The translations under genes and the position numbers were made by a program. DNA of 48,632 nt from Planctomycetales bacterium (lineage in GTDB: Bacteria; Omnitrophota; Gorgyraeia; Gygaellales; Profunditerraquicolaceae): the NCBI GenBank assembly GCA_005239725.1, contig SBBM01000033.1:1-48632 (forward strand). The letters run 5' to 3'. This document shows, one piece after another, positions 8,153 through 17,228 of the stretch (position 1 is its first letter; each line of letters opens with the position of its first letter). Below the pieces are notes generated by a model. It searched no databases. It saw only the letters and a program-made list of their open reading frames with translations, and was not told the origin of the DNA.

Positions 8153-9035
8153 CCAGCCACTTTGTCAATTCTTCCTGCATTTTCTTATCATAGAGGAAAC
8201 CATAGATGCCGTCCTGCACCTCTGACAAACTCTGCTGCCTGGGAGGAGTTATATTATTTACCTTGAATATATAAAAATTCTCACCGAGTTTAAGCGGCCC
8301 GGAAACCTCATCCTTATTCAGTTTAAATACGGCATCTTCAATGTCCTTGCGCAACTCTCCGCCTTTGCGCGCTGAAACTTTGTTTGCCTGTAAATTGTAT
8401 TGTTTAAGCAAATCTTCCAGCGCCTTGCCTTCTTTAAGGCCGCGGCATATGTCCAGGGCTGTATTTTCGCTATTTACAACCAGGGAATCGAACTCCCGCT
8501 CCTCCTCTGCCCGGAAGTCCTGGATATTTTTAGTATAAAAATCCGTTACTTCTGCGGGCTTTATAATAATCTTGCTCCTTATCCTGTCCTCAATAATATT
8601 GTACATAAGCAGCTGGTCCTCGATTTTAGACTCAATATCGGCTTCAACCATCCCCTGTCTCCTTAAGGATTCCTGGAATGCGGAATCTGTCCCATAGTTT
8701 TTTTTGATTTCGGATACCCTTGCCTTAATCCTGTTGCGGTCTATTTTTATACTGGCTTTCTTTGCTTCCTGCAGAATCAGGCGGTCTTCTATCAGCCTCT
8801 GCAACAGGTCCGGTTTTATGCCTTCAATCTTATCCTCCAGTGCCGCTTGAGTAAATTGCCCGGATAATTGTAGGCGGGTAAAATGGATGAAATCATCCAG
8901 GTCTTTCTGGGTAATAACATCCTTGTTGACAATGGCGATGATTTTGTCCTGGGCAAAAGATTCGTAAATAGTAACTAGTAACCCGTAACTAGTAATAAAC
9001 ATAAATAGAAAAATAACTCTTAATAACTTAACCAT
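8115..9035 (-). CDS. SurA-like periplasmic chaperone / peptidyl-prolyl isomerase family protein
   Basis: Signal peptide, then DKIIAIVNKDVITQKDLDDF and a SurA_N-like helical region with a PPIC-like C-terminus (LRKDIEDAVFKLNKDEVSGPLKLGENFYIFKV). Confidence 0.85.
   Translation of the reverse strand: MVKLLRVIFLFMFITSYGLLVTIYESFAQDKIIAIVNKDVITQKDLDDFIHFTRLQLSGQFTQAALEDKIEGIKPDLLQRLIEDRLILQEAKKASIKIDRNRIKARVSEIKKNYGTDSAFQESLRRQGMVEADIESKIEDQLLMYNIIEDRIRSKIIIKPAEVTDFYTKNIQDFRAEEEREFDSLVVNSENTALDICRGLKEGKALEDLLKQYNLQANKVSARKGGELRKDIEDAVFKLNKDEVSGPLKLGENFYIFKVNNITPPRQQSLSEVQDGIYGFLYDKKMQEELTKWLDELKEDAFIKIL
8971..8995. repeat. AACTAGTAACYCGTAACTAGTAA-type repeat, copy inside the signal-peptide coding region of the SurA-like gene
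   Basis: GTAACTAGTAACCCGTAACTAGTAA, matching 15748-15770 with one C/T change. Confidence 0.7.
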
Positions 9036-10938
9036 TTAAAACACCTGCTTTCTTAAATGTGCTGATTGCTTCCCTTAAGAGCCGGCAGTAGAGGTCAAAA
9101 CCCACCGTGGCGATAAAGCCGTGCTGCTCTATGCCTAAAAGGTTACCTGCGCCCCTGATTTCCAGATCCTCCATGGCAATCTTAAAACCCGAGCCTAATT
9201 CTGTGTGCTCCTGGAGGGCGACGAGCCTCTTCCTGGCGTCTGTGTCAAGCGCCTCATTCCCGGGAACCATAAAATAAGCGTAGGCAGCGCGGTTAAACCT
9301 CCCTACCCTGCCGCGCAGCTGATGCAGATCCGACAACCCGAACATATGGGCGTTATTAACAATAATCGTATTTACATTAGGGATATCAATGCCGGATTCA
9401 ACTATCTGCGTGCAGATCAGGACATCTATTTCTCCCCGCAGGAATCCGGACATTACCTGTTCCAGGGTTTTCGGCGGCATCTGGCCGTGAGCCGTAGCCA
9501 GCCTGACATCGGACGGAAGTATCCTTGCGACCTTCTCTTTTACCCTTTCAATATCATGGACGCGGTTGTGTATAAAATAAACCTGTCCCTTTCGCTTGAC
9601 CTCTCTTAAAATCGCCTGGCGGATGAGGTCCTGGTCATATTCTACCACAATCGTCTTTATAGGCAAACGATTTTCCGGAGGGGTATTGATTACGGATAGG
9701 TCTTTAGCCCCCATTATGCTCATATATAAAGTGCGAGGGATAGGTGTTGCGGTAAGGGTAATCACATCGGTAGATAGCCTCAGTGCCTTTAATTTCTCCT
9801 TCGCCTTTACGCCGAAGCGCTGCTCTTCATCAATAATCACGAGGCCCAAATCCCTGAATTTTATATCATCTGATAAAAGCCGGTGCGTTCCTATCACTAT
9901 ATCCACCCTGCCCCTGGCAATATTATTTATAATTTCCTTCTGTTCGCCTTCTGTTTTAAAACGGCAGAGTATCTCTACATTCAAGGGAAAATCCTTAAGC
10001 CGCAGGGAAAAATTCTGATAATGCTGCTCTGCCAAAATTGTCGTAGGTACAAGGTAAGCTACCTGTTTATTATCCATCACTGCCTTAAACGCCGCCCGCA
10101 TTGCAACTTCGGTCTTTCCGTACCCCACGTCTCCGCAGAGAAGCCTATCCATAGGCTTTTCTGATTCCATATCGGATTTTACTTCGCTAACCGCCTTGAC
10201 CTGCCCGGGGGTCTCCTGGTAAGGAAATCTCTCCTCAAACTCCTTCTGCCACTCTGTGTCCGGGGAATAAGCAAATCCCTTTACGGAAAGCCGCATTGCC
10301 TGTAACGTCAGAAGTTCCCAGGCCAATTTCTGTATGCCTTTCCTTGCCCTCTCCTTAACCCCCTGCCACTCTTTACTTCCAAGTTTATAAAGCTTAGGGC
10401 CTCGGCGGGTATGGAAGGCAATATATTTTTGCACCAGGTGCATCTGCTCAACCGGGACAAATAATTTTTCCTTGCCTGCATATTCGAGAATAAGATGGTC
10501 CTTAGCCTTATCCTTAACTTTTATTTTCTGAAATCCCAAAAACCTGCCTATGCCGTGCTGATTATGGACTACATAATCTCCGGTATTCAAATCCACAAAA
10601 TTTTCCAGAGGGAATTCTTCGGTGAAGGTTACCGCGCGGAAAGCGCGGTGTTTTCTTACCGGCAGTATAATCACCATTTTGTGTTCCCAGAGAGGCTCGC
10701 CGGTCGATACGTTAAATGCCTTGATGGAGGCTATTTTATCCATATCCAGTTCGATGCGTATGGGAAGCTCAAAGGTAAAAGGAAATATATCAATTATCCC
10801 TCCCCGTCGGGAAAAATCCCCTTCTTCGGAAACGGCATCCTGCCTCCTGTATCCGAAGGTAACCAGGTCAGCAAAAAGGCCCTCGCTATCCAGGGAGCCT
10901 TCGGTGTATAATTTTATAGACTTAAACATTGCAACCAC
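9028..10938 (-). CDS. mfd: Compact Mfd-type transcription-repair coupling factor (short N-terminus, no obvious D7)
   Basis: SRRGGIIDIFPF, GDYVVHNQHGIGRFLG (RNAP-interacting domain), LLCGDVGYGKTEVAMRAAF, DEEQRFGVKAKEK, TLTATPIPRTLYMS, RGRVGRFNRAAYAYF; 636 aa, GTG start. Confidence 0.88.
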   Translation of the reverse strand: MVAMFKSIKLYTEGSLDSEGLFADLVTFGYRRQDAVSEEGDFSRRGGIIDIFPFTFELPIRIELDMDKIASIKAFNVSTGEPLWEHKMVIILPVRKHRAFRAVTFTEEFPLENFVDLNTGDYVVHNQHGIGRFLGFQKIKVKDKAKDHLILEYAGKEKLFVPVEQMHLVQKYIAFHTRRGPKLYKLGSKEWQGVKERARKGIQKLAWELLTLQAMRLSVKGFAYSPDTEWQKEFEERFPYQETPGQVKAVSEVKSDMESEKPMDRLLCGDVGYGKTEVAMRAAFKAVMDNKQVAYLVPTTILAEQHYQNFSLRLKDFPLNVEILCRFKTEGEQKEIINNIARGRVDIVIGTHRLLSDDIKFRDLGLVIIDEEQRFGVKAKEKLKALRLSTDVITLTATPIPRTLYMSIMGAKDLSVINTPPENRLPIKTIVVEYDQDLIRQAILREVKRKGQVYFIHNRVHDIERVKEKVARILPSDVRLATAHGQMPPKTLEQVMSGFLRGEIDVLICTQIVESGIDIPNVNTIIVNNAHMFGLSDLHQLRGRVGRFNRAAYAYFMVPGNEALDTDARKRLVALQEHTELGSGFKIAMEDLEIRGAGNLLGIEQHGFIATVGFDLYCRLLREAISTFKKAGVLNG

Positions 10939-11010
10939 AGATTACGCAGATTTAATACTTCATTAAATATTTGCCGCAGGCGTCGCAGATATCATATACG
11001 CCATCTGCGA
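10935..11010. repeat. CACAGATTACGCAGA / CGCAGAT...ATCTGCG repeat cluster on the 3' side of the GxxExxY relic
   Basis: CCACAGATTACGCAGA at 10935-10950; inverted pair TCGCAGAT (10983-10990) / ATCTGCGA (11003-11010). Confidence 0.7.
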
Positions 11011-11012
11011 TT

Positions 11013-11398
11013 CTAAGAATTATTAACTACTCGTGCAATCTCTAGCCTGTTTTTAGCAAAATTTAAAATTAACCCGATATTTTTACGAGAAGTCTTAAGG
11101 TAGGAGATTATTTGGGCTTTATGTATAGGCAATACCCCTGGAACGCATTTTAGTTCTACAATAACTGAATCCTCAATCAGAAAATCAACCCTTTGGCTGC
11201 CTGATTGCGCATCTTTGTATTCTACTTTAATTGTCTTTTGCCCAACAAAAGGCATCTTTGCTTTTTCTAACTCATAATCTAAAGCCTTTTCATAAATACC
11301 TTCCGTAAATCCTGGCCCAGCTTATTATGGATTTTAAAAGAAATACCTATTATCTTTTCGGTTAATCCATTTAAAAATTCTTTGTTTATCTGCGCCAT
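11013..11398 (-). pseudogene. GxxExxY family protein, single-base frameshift
   Basis: MAQINKEFLNGLTEKIIGISFKIHNKLG in one frame, then (P)GFTEGIYEKALDYELEKAKMPFVGQKTIKVEYKD... in another; shift near 11311-11320. The track ORF 11013-11255 is only the 3' part. Confidence 0.82.
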
Positions 11399-11428
11399 CT
11401 GCGTTTACAATCTGCGCTCTCTGCGGTT
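11389..11428. repeat. TCTGCGCCATCTGCG / TCTGCGCTCTCTGCGGTT repeat, 5' side of the GxxExxY relic and overlapping the 3' end of secDF
   Basis: Tandem TCTGCG units, inverted relative to the CGCAGA units at 10935-10950. Confidence 0.7.
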
Positions 11429-13612
11429 CTGCCAGGCAAGCACGAGGGGCGAGGCAATGTATATGGTAGAATAAACACCGGAGATAAAACCGACCAGCAA
11501 GGCAAATGCGAAATTGCTTAATACCTCTCCGCCGTAAAATAAAATTGCGATAACCGTCAGCAGCGTGACGCCCGAGGTGAGTATCGTCCTGCCCAACATT
11601 TGGTTAACGCTTAAATTTATCAGCTCAAAAAGATTCATTTTGCGCATAAGCCGGCTGTTTTCCCTGACCCGGTCATAAATAACAATGGTGTCGTTTATGG
11701 AATAACCTGCGATGGTCAAGAAGGCAGTAATACTTAATAAATCAATTTGCCTGCCGGTAAGCGCTAAGAACCCCAGGGCCACGGCTACGTCATGGAATAA
11801 CGCTATAACGCCGGCAGCGGCAAAATTAAAGTGCTTGAACCTGAAGGCAACATAAATCAGGATACCGATTAAGGACCATATAAGGGCATATAGGGCTTTG
11901 GTTTTTAAGTGTTTTCCCGCTACCGGCCCTACGCGTTCTATCCTTAAGATTTGGATGTCGTCTTGCGGAAAAACCTGCCTTAACTTTTCCGTCAGGGCTT
12001 TTGTCTTATCTTGCGCGGTCCTGATAAGCACAACCTGCGGGTTATCTTTGAATTGCTGGATAGAGGCATCCTCCATATTTAATTCCTTTAATGTATCGCG
12101 CACCTTCTGGATATCCGGGGCATTCTTAAACCTGTATTCCTGTAACTGGCCTCCGGCAAAATCAATTCCGTAAGCATGTTTTCCCTTCATAAAATAAGAA
12201 GTAAAACCAACGGCTATGACAATTAATGATATAGCGTAAAAAATCTTCCTCTTTCCGATAAAGTCCAGTTTGCTTTCTTTAATCAACCTGAACATCGGCA
12301 AGGACTTTAACCAGCCTATCTTCAGGAGCACTTCAAGTATGGTGCGCGTAACCACAATCGCCGTAAACATACTTGCAATGATACCGATAGTTAATGTTAC
12401 GGCAAAGCCTCTTATGGGCCCGGTGCCGAATTGGAAAAGCAGGAAGGCGGCGATTAAGGTAGTAACATTGGAATCGAGTATGGCGCTAAATGCCTTACTG
12501 TATCCGTTTGCTATCGCGCTAGCCAGTGATTTTCCAATGGATATCTCTTCCCTGATGCGCTCATTAATAAGGACATTGGCGTCAACTGCCATACCTAAAG
12601 ACAAAACTATACCGGCAATACCGGGCAGGGTCAAAGTCGCACTTACCCCCGGGAATAAAACCGGCAGCATACCCATGCCTCCCAAAATAATAAGCAAATT
12701 TAGCAAAAGGGCAGTATCGGCAACAATGCCTGCCAAAAGATAATAAACCGCCATAAACAGAAATACGAGAGCGCTGCCGATTATACTTGCTCTTACGCCC
12801 TTATTTATGGAATCCTGGCCCAGTAAAGGCCCGATAGTCCTCTCCTCCTCTATGTGCATAGGCGCAGGCAGAGAACCGACCCTTAGAATAATGGACAGGT
12901 CCTGCGCTTCCTCAATGGCAAACCTCCCGGTTATTACTGCCTCGCCGGAAGGAATAGCCTCTCTTATACGTGGAGCAGACTGGACCTTGCCGTCTAATAA
13001 AATAGCCAACCTTCTCCCCACATTACTCGCCGTAATCTCTGCGAATTTTTTAGCACCTTCGGAATTAAATTGCAAGCCGACAATCGGCTCATTAAACTGG
13101 CTCTGGTCAAAACGCACAGAAGCATTTATAAGGGCGTCGCCCGTCAAAATAGTCTGCTTCTCAAGGAGCAACGGCTCATTATCTTCTTTGGCATATTTTA
13201 ACTCAAAACCCTCCGGGGTATTCCCGGCTATTGCCTCTTTTAGTTTTTCCGCTTCCGAAGAAACAAGCTTAAATTCAAGGAGCGCGGTCTTACCGATTAT
13301 ATCTATGGCCCTGTCCCTGTCGGTGACACCGGGAAGTTGTACAACAATTTCATCCTCCCCCTGCCTTTGTATCGAAGGCTCCCGCACGCCGAATTCATCT
13401 ATCCTGTTCCTGATTACCTCCAATGCCCGCTCAACGGCATCGGCCTTTGCCTTTTCGGGCAAATGGGCAGTATCTACTTTTAACACAAGGTGCATCCCGC
13501 CCTTTAAATCCAGGCCTAAGTTTATCTTTTTATCCAGGGGAAAAGCAAAATAGACAGATAAACCCAATACTCCCAGGATAAGTATTATTTTATAAAGCAG
13601 TTTATTCTTCAC
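11405..13612 (-). CDS. secDF: Fused SecD-SecF protein translocase subunit
   Basis: SecD part LGLDLKGGMHLVL, GMAVDANVLINERIREE; SecF part YGIDFAGGQLQEYRF, SINDTIVIYDRVREN; single ORF. Confidence 0.96.
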   Translation of the reverse strand: MKNKLLYKIILILGVLGLSVYFAFPLDKKINLGLDLKGGMHLVLKVDTAHLPEKAKADAVERALEVIRNRIDEFGVREPSIQRQGEDEIVVQLPGVTDRDRAIDIIGKTALLEFKLVSSEAEKLKEAIAGNTPEGFELKYAKEDNEPLLLEKQTILTGDALINASVRFDQSQFNEPIVGLQFNSEGAKKFAEITASNVGRRLAILLDGKVQSAPRIREAIPSGEAVITGRFAIEEAQDLSIILRVGSLPAPMHIEEERTIGPLLGQDSINKGVRASIIGSALVFLFMAVYYLLAGIVADTALLLNLLIILGGMGMLPVLFPGVSATLTLPGIAGIVLSLGMAVDANVLINERIREEISIGKSLASAIANGYSKAFSAILDSNVTTLIAAFLLFQFGTGPIRGFAVTLTIGIIASMFTAIVVTRTILEVLLKIGWLKSLPMFRLIKESKLDFIGKRKIFYAISLIVIAVGFTSYFMKGKHAYGIDFAGGQLQEYRFKNAPDIQKVRDTLKELNMEDASIQQFKDNPQVVLIRTAQDKTKALTEKLRQVFPQDDIQILRIERVGPVAGKHLKTKALYALIWSLIGILIYVAFRFKHFNFAAAGVIALFHDVAVALGFLALTGRQIDLLSITAFLTIAGYSINDTIVIYDRVRENSRLMRKMNLFELINLSVNQMLGRTILTSGVTLLTVIAILFYGGEVLSNFAFALLVGFISGVYSTIYIASPLVLAWQNRRERRL

Positions 13613-13615
13613 AGA

Positions 13616-13915
13616 TTACGCCTTTTGTCCGCTGTCGGGCTTATTCTTTAAATAAGCGATTGCGCTCTTTTCCACTTCAATCCTTGCGTTCTCATCCACC
13701 CTCAAAACAACGCTCTTCTCCTTGACATTTACTACCGTGCCGTGGATGCCACCGGAGGTAACAACCTCATCATTCTTATTGAGGCTGTTTATCATCTTCT
13801 GGCGCTCTTTTTCCTTCTTATTCTGCGGCCGGATAAGCAAAAAATAAAAAATCACAAACATCAAAATAAAAGGAAAAAGGTTTATTAACGGGTTTACTCC
13901 TTGAGCCTGCGGCAT
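13616..13915 (-). CDS. yajC: Preprotein translocase subunit YajC
   Basis: FYFLLIRPQNKKEKERQKMINSLNKNDEVVTSGGIHGTV. Confidence 0.95.
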   Translation of the reverse strand: MPQAQGVNPLINLFPFILMFVIFYFLLIRPQNKKEKERQKMINSLNKNDEVVTSGGIHGTVVNVKEKSVVLRVDENARIEVEKSAIAYLKNKPDSGQKA

Positions 13916-13945
13916 ATTCCCTCCCTGAGCAGAATAATTTTTGGC

Positions 13946-14188
13946 TTATTCTTTCTTTGCTTTCTTGGCTAAACTTTTTATGGTCTCTGAAACTTGCGCG
14001 CCTTTACTTACCCAATAATCAAGCCGCTCTTTGTCTATTTTCACTTCGCCCGAAACCGGATTATAAAACCCAAATTCTTCTATGAATTTACTATCCCTGC
14101 CCCGGCTGGACTGAAAAACCGTGATGCGGAAATGCGGCCTTTTTTTAGGGTTCTTGCCTATCCTTCGCAACCTTATCCTTACCGACAT
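13946..14188 (-). CDS. rpsP: 30S ribosomal protein S16
   Basis: MSVRIRLRRIGKNPKKRPHFRITV...GFYNPV. Confidence 0.97.
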   Translation of the reverse strand: MSVRIRLRRIGKNPKKRPHFRITVFQSSRGRDSKFIEEFGFYNPVSGEVKIDKERLDYWVSKGAQVSETIKSLAKKAKKE

Positions 14189-14225
14189 CGCTTTTTCTCC
14201 TTTCGACCGATACTTTTGTTTACTT

Positions 14226-15716
14226 TTAATTATTAATTGCTTCTATTAAAGCCCTGGCTTTATTAATTGACTCAACATATTCCTTCTCGGGAACCGAATC
14301 TAAAACAATCCCTGCCCCGGCCTGGATATAGGCATAGCCTTTATTTATGGCTATAGTCCTTATAGTTATACAGGTATCCATGTTCTGCGAGAAGCTGAAA
14401 TACCCCACGCATCCGGCGTATGTCGAGCGCCTTACGTTTTCTAATTCGTCTATGATTTCCATGGCGCGGATTTTTGGGCTTCCACTCACTGTGCCGGCGG
14501 GAAAACACGCCCGTAAGGAGTCGTAAATATCATATTTCTTATCAAGTTCGCCGCTCACATCGCTTACCAGGTGCATCACGTGCGAATACTTCTCAACAGA
14601 CATAAACTCGCCGACCTTTACCTTACCCATCCTGCAGACCCTTCCCAAATCGTTCCTGCCTAAATCCACGAGCATAAGGTGTTCTGAGCGCTCTTTCTTA
14701 TCATTCAGGAGTTCTTTCTCAAGCAGGCTGTCTTCTTCTTCGCTTGCGCCTCTCTTGCGCGTACCCGCGATAGGCCGGGTTTCCACGAGCCCGTCTTCGC
14801 AGCGCACAAGCATCTCAGGGGAAGAGCCGATAAGCGCCACTTCCTTTAAATTCAAAAAGTACATATAAGGCGAAGGATTAAGACTCCTTAAATTGCGGTA
14901 AATGTCAAAGGGCTCCCTGTCTATCTTTGCCTTAAGCCTCTGCGATAAGACCACCTGGATAATATCGCCCCTTTTTATGTATCCTTTGGCCCTATCAACT
15001 ATACTACAAAATCCGGATTTTGTAAAATTGGATGTTATTTTTATTTTCTGCCTGCCTGTTTTGATATTCTCGCTCTTCGCAATAACAGGCCTTTTGAAAT
15101 CTTCGTGCACGGATTCTATTTTCTTGAGCGCCTGCTCATAAATCTTTACCTTTTTGGCTTTAGCAAGGTTTTTTGCCTGTTTGGGCAATATAACATTATT
15201 GATAATCTTTATGGTATGGTTGATATGGTCGAAGACCAGGATATTATCCGTCATAATAAAAATGCAGTCGGGAATTTTAAGGTCATCCGGGTTTTTATCG
15301 GGCAGCTTCTCAAAAAACCTTACCATATCGTAACCCATATAACCGACAAGCCCGCCGGAAAAACGCGGCAGGCCCTTAATCTCGGCAGTTTTAAAATCCC
15401 GCATGAGCTTCTTTATTTCATCCAGAGGGTCGGTTGCGGTTATAAACCTCTGCGTATATTTTTTATCCGAATAAATTATCTGGATATTTTTTCCTTTGCT
15501 TTTAAATATAAGCGAGGGGCTGCTTCCCAGGAAAGAATAACGGGCAATCTTCTCCTGTCCCTCAACCGACTCTAGTAAAAAGGCATAATCGCCTTTTTTA
15601 ATCTTCAGAAAAGACGACACCGGAGTATCCAGATCCGCGCTGATTTCCTTATAAACCGGAATGACATTAGCCTGCTTGGATAATTTTAAGAACTCTTTTA
15701 AGGAAGGAGTATACAT
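14226..15716 (-). CDS. trpE: Anthranilate synthase component I (start revised from 15746 to the ATG giving MYTPSLKEF)
   Basis: GDIIQVVLSQRL, PSPYMYFLNL, ETRPIAGTRKRG, FPAGTVSGSPKIRAMEIIDELE, QAGAGIVLDS; the upstream extension in the track ORF is repeat-derived. Confidence 0.94.
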   Translation of the reverse strand: MYTPSLKEFLKLSKQANVIPVYKEISADLDTPVSSFLKIKKGDYAFLLESVEGQEKIARYSFLGSSPSLIFKSKGKNIQIIYSDKKYTQRFITATDPLDEIKKLMRDFKTAEIKGLPRFSGGLVGYMGYDMVRFFEKLPDKNPDDLKIPDCIFIMTDNILVFDHINHTIKIINNVILPKQAKNLAKAKKVKIYEQALKKIESVHEDFKRPVIAKSENIKTGRQKIKITSNFTKSGFCSIVDRAKGYIKRGDIIQVVLSQRLKAKIDREPFDIYRNLRSLNPSPYMYFLNLKEVALIGSSPEMLVRCEDGLVETRPIAGTRKRGASEEEDSLLEKELLNDKKERSEHLMLVDLGRNDLGRVCRMGKVKVGEFMSVEKYSHVMHLVSDVSGELDKKYDIYDSLRACFPAGTVSGSPKIRAMEIIDELENVRRSTYAGCVGYFSFSQNMDTCITIRTIAINKGYAYIQAGAGIVLDSVPEKEYVESINKARALIEAINN

Positions 15717-15747
15717 AATTTTATACATAATTTTAGTAACTAGCAAA

Positions 15748-15830
15748 CTAGTAACTCGTAACTAGTAATTTTAAAGCGCAAAACTTTGGATTTTTTGCAT
15801 TTGGTTTTATTGCCAGCCACTAGTTACGGA
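15748..15830. repeat. Second copy of the AACTAGTAACYCGTAACTAGTAA repeat with an inverted partner
   Basis: ACTAGTAACTCGTAACTAGTAATT at 15748 onward and ACTAGTTACGGAATT at 15819 onward. Confidence 0.65.
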
Positions 15831-15838
15831 ATTGCTAA

Positions 15839-16186
15839 TTACTGCTCTATCTTTCTATAAAAGCAACTCCTGTTGCCCGTATGGCAGGCAACTCCCACCT
15901 GGCGCACCTTTATAAGCAGCGCGTCCATATCGCAGTCATAACTGATTGATTTTACAAACTGGAAATGCCCGGAGGTCATACCTTTAACCCAATACTCCTG
16001 CCTTGAGCGCGACCAGAAACAAGTCTTGCCTGATTTTACGGTCCGCCTGACTGATTCGCAATTCATATAGGCAAGCATAAGCACTTCCTTTGTTTTATAA
16101 TCCTGGATTATTGCCGGGATTAAGCCGTTAGCGTCAAACTTAAGATGCTTTGGGTTAAACTTCTTTTCTTTAGTAGTAGTTTTCAC
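15839..16186 (-). CDS. hisI: Phosphoribosyl-AMP cyclohydrolase (GTG start)
   Basis: [68 protein letters not shown]. Confidence 0.96.
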   Translation of the reverse strand: MKTTTKEKKFNPKHLKFDANGLIPAIIQDYKTKEVLMLAYMNCESVRRTVKSGKTCFWSRSRQEYWVKGMTSGHFQFVKSISYDCDMDALLIKVRQVGVACHTGNRSCFYRKIEQ

Positions 16187-16473
16187 CCCGCCCTTCCTTC
16201 CTTTATATATCCTATTCGTAATTTGAGCTTAGCCAAAGCACTTCCATATGATTTTAATTTTTCTTCTCTTTTATACGCCAAATCTTTAGAGTTGCATGCT
16301 TCATAATATAATAATTTAACCGCAAGCATTTTAGATGTTGAAAAGATTCTACCATTACTATGATCTTCAATCCTCTTTTCCAAATTATCTGTACAGCCTA
16401 TATAGAGACAATGTGCTTTTTTGCTTCCAAGGAGATAAACACAATACCATGCATCAGAAAGGGCGGGGTTCAT
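16183..16473 (-). CDS. GIY-YIG nuclease superfamily protein inserted in the his operon
   Basis: [33 protein letters not shown]...[21 protein letters not shown]. Confidence 0.9.
   Translation of the reverse strand: MNPALSDAWYCVYLLGSKKAHCLYIGCTDNLEKRIEDHSNGRIFSTSKMLAVKLLYYEACNSKDLAYKREEKLKSYGSALAKLKLRIGYIKEGRAG
16185..16195. repeat. Left terminal inverted repeat ACCCCGCCCTT of the GIY-YIG cassette
   Basis: Exact reverse complement of 16459-16469. Confidence 0.75.
16459..16469. repeat. Right terminal inverted repeat AAGGGCGGGGT of the GIY-YIG cassette
   Basis: Exact reverse complement of 16185-16195. Confidence 0.75.
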
Positions 16474-17225
16474 AAGCGGACTGCTATTCCCCTTTCCCTT
16501 AAATATTCTTTCACCTCTTTTACCGAATACTCCCGGTAATGAAAAAGCGATGCCACTAAACAGGCATCCGCGCCTCCCCCTGCGATAACATCATAAAAAT
16601 GCTCCAATTTCCCGGCTCCACCCGAAGCTATAACCGGTATATGCACAGCGCCCGTTATCGTTGTGGTCAATGCCACATCATAGCCTTCTTTAGTGCCGTC
16701 GTAATCCATGCTGGTCAGGAGTATTTCTCCTGCCCCCAGACCGGCAACCTTTTTCGCCCATTCTAAGGCGTCTAAATCTGCCGGCGTCCTGCCGCCATTT
16801 ATGTAAACTTCCCAGGCCTGCCCCTTCTTCTTTGCATCAATCGCGACGACAATACACTGGCTTCCGAACTTTGCCGCGGAATCAGAAACTAAATCCGGGC
16901 ATTTTACCGCTGATGTGTTTATTGATACCTTATCCGCTCCGGCATTTAATAAATCCCTGATGTCTGCGATTCCGCTGATACCGCCACCCACGGTAAAAGG
17001 CATAAATATATTTTTTGCGATTTTCTCAACCAGTTCAATAAGCGTCTTTCTCCTTTCAAAACTGGCGGTGATATCTAAAAAAACCAACTCATCCGCGCCT
17101 TCCCGGTCATAAACTTTAGCTACCTCAACCGGGTCACCTGCATCCCTCAGGCCCAGGAACTTTATGCCTTTCACCACCCGGCTGTCTTTAATATCAAGGC
17201 AAGGAATTATTCTTTTGGTTAACAC
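16470..17225 (-). CDS. hisF: Imidazole glycerol phosphate synthase subunit HisF
   Basis: [54 protein letters not shown]. Confidence 0.97.
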   Translation of the reverse strand: MLTKRIIPCLDIKDSRVVKGIKFLGLRDAGDPVEVAKVYDREGADELVFLDITASFERRKTLIELVEKIAKNIFMPFTVGGGISGIADIRDLLNAGADKVSINTSAVKCPDLVSDSAAKFGSQCIVVAIDAKKKGQAWEVYINGGRTPADLDALEWAKKVAGLGAGEILLTSMDYDGTKEGYDVALTTTITGAVHIPVIASGGAGKLEHFYDVIAGGGADACLVASLFHYREYSVKEVKEYLRERGIAVRL

Positions 17226-17228
17226 GCC

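Noticed and set aside
12807-13553. 248-aa plus-strand ORF opposite secDF
   Set aside because: Shadow ORF; Ser/Pro-rich translation typical of antisense reading of a conserved gene.
8971-15830. AACTAGTAAC copies as phage attachment sites flanking an island
   Set aside because: The interval contains mostly core genes (mfd, secDF, rpsP, trpE) and no integrase; better explained as an interspersed repeat.
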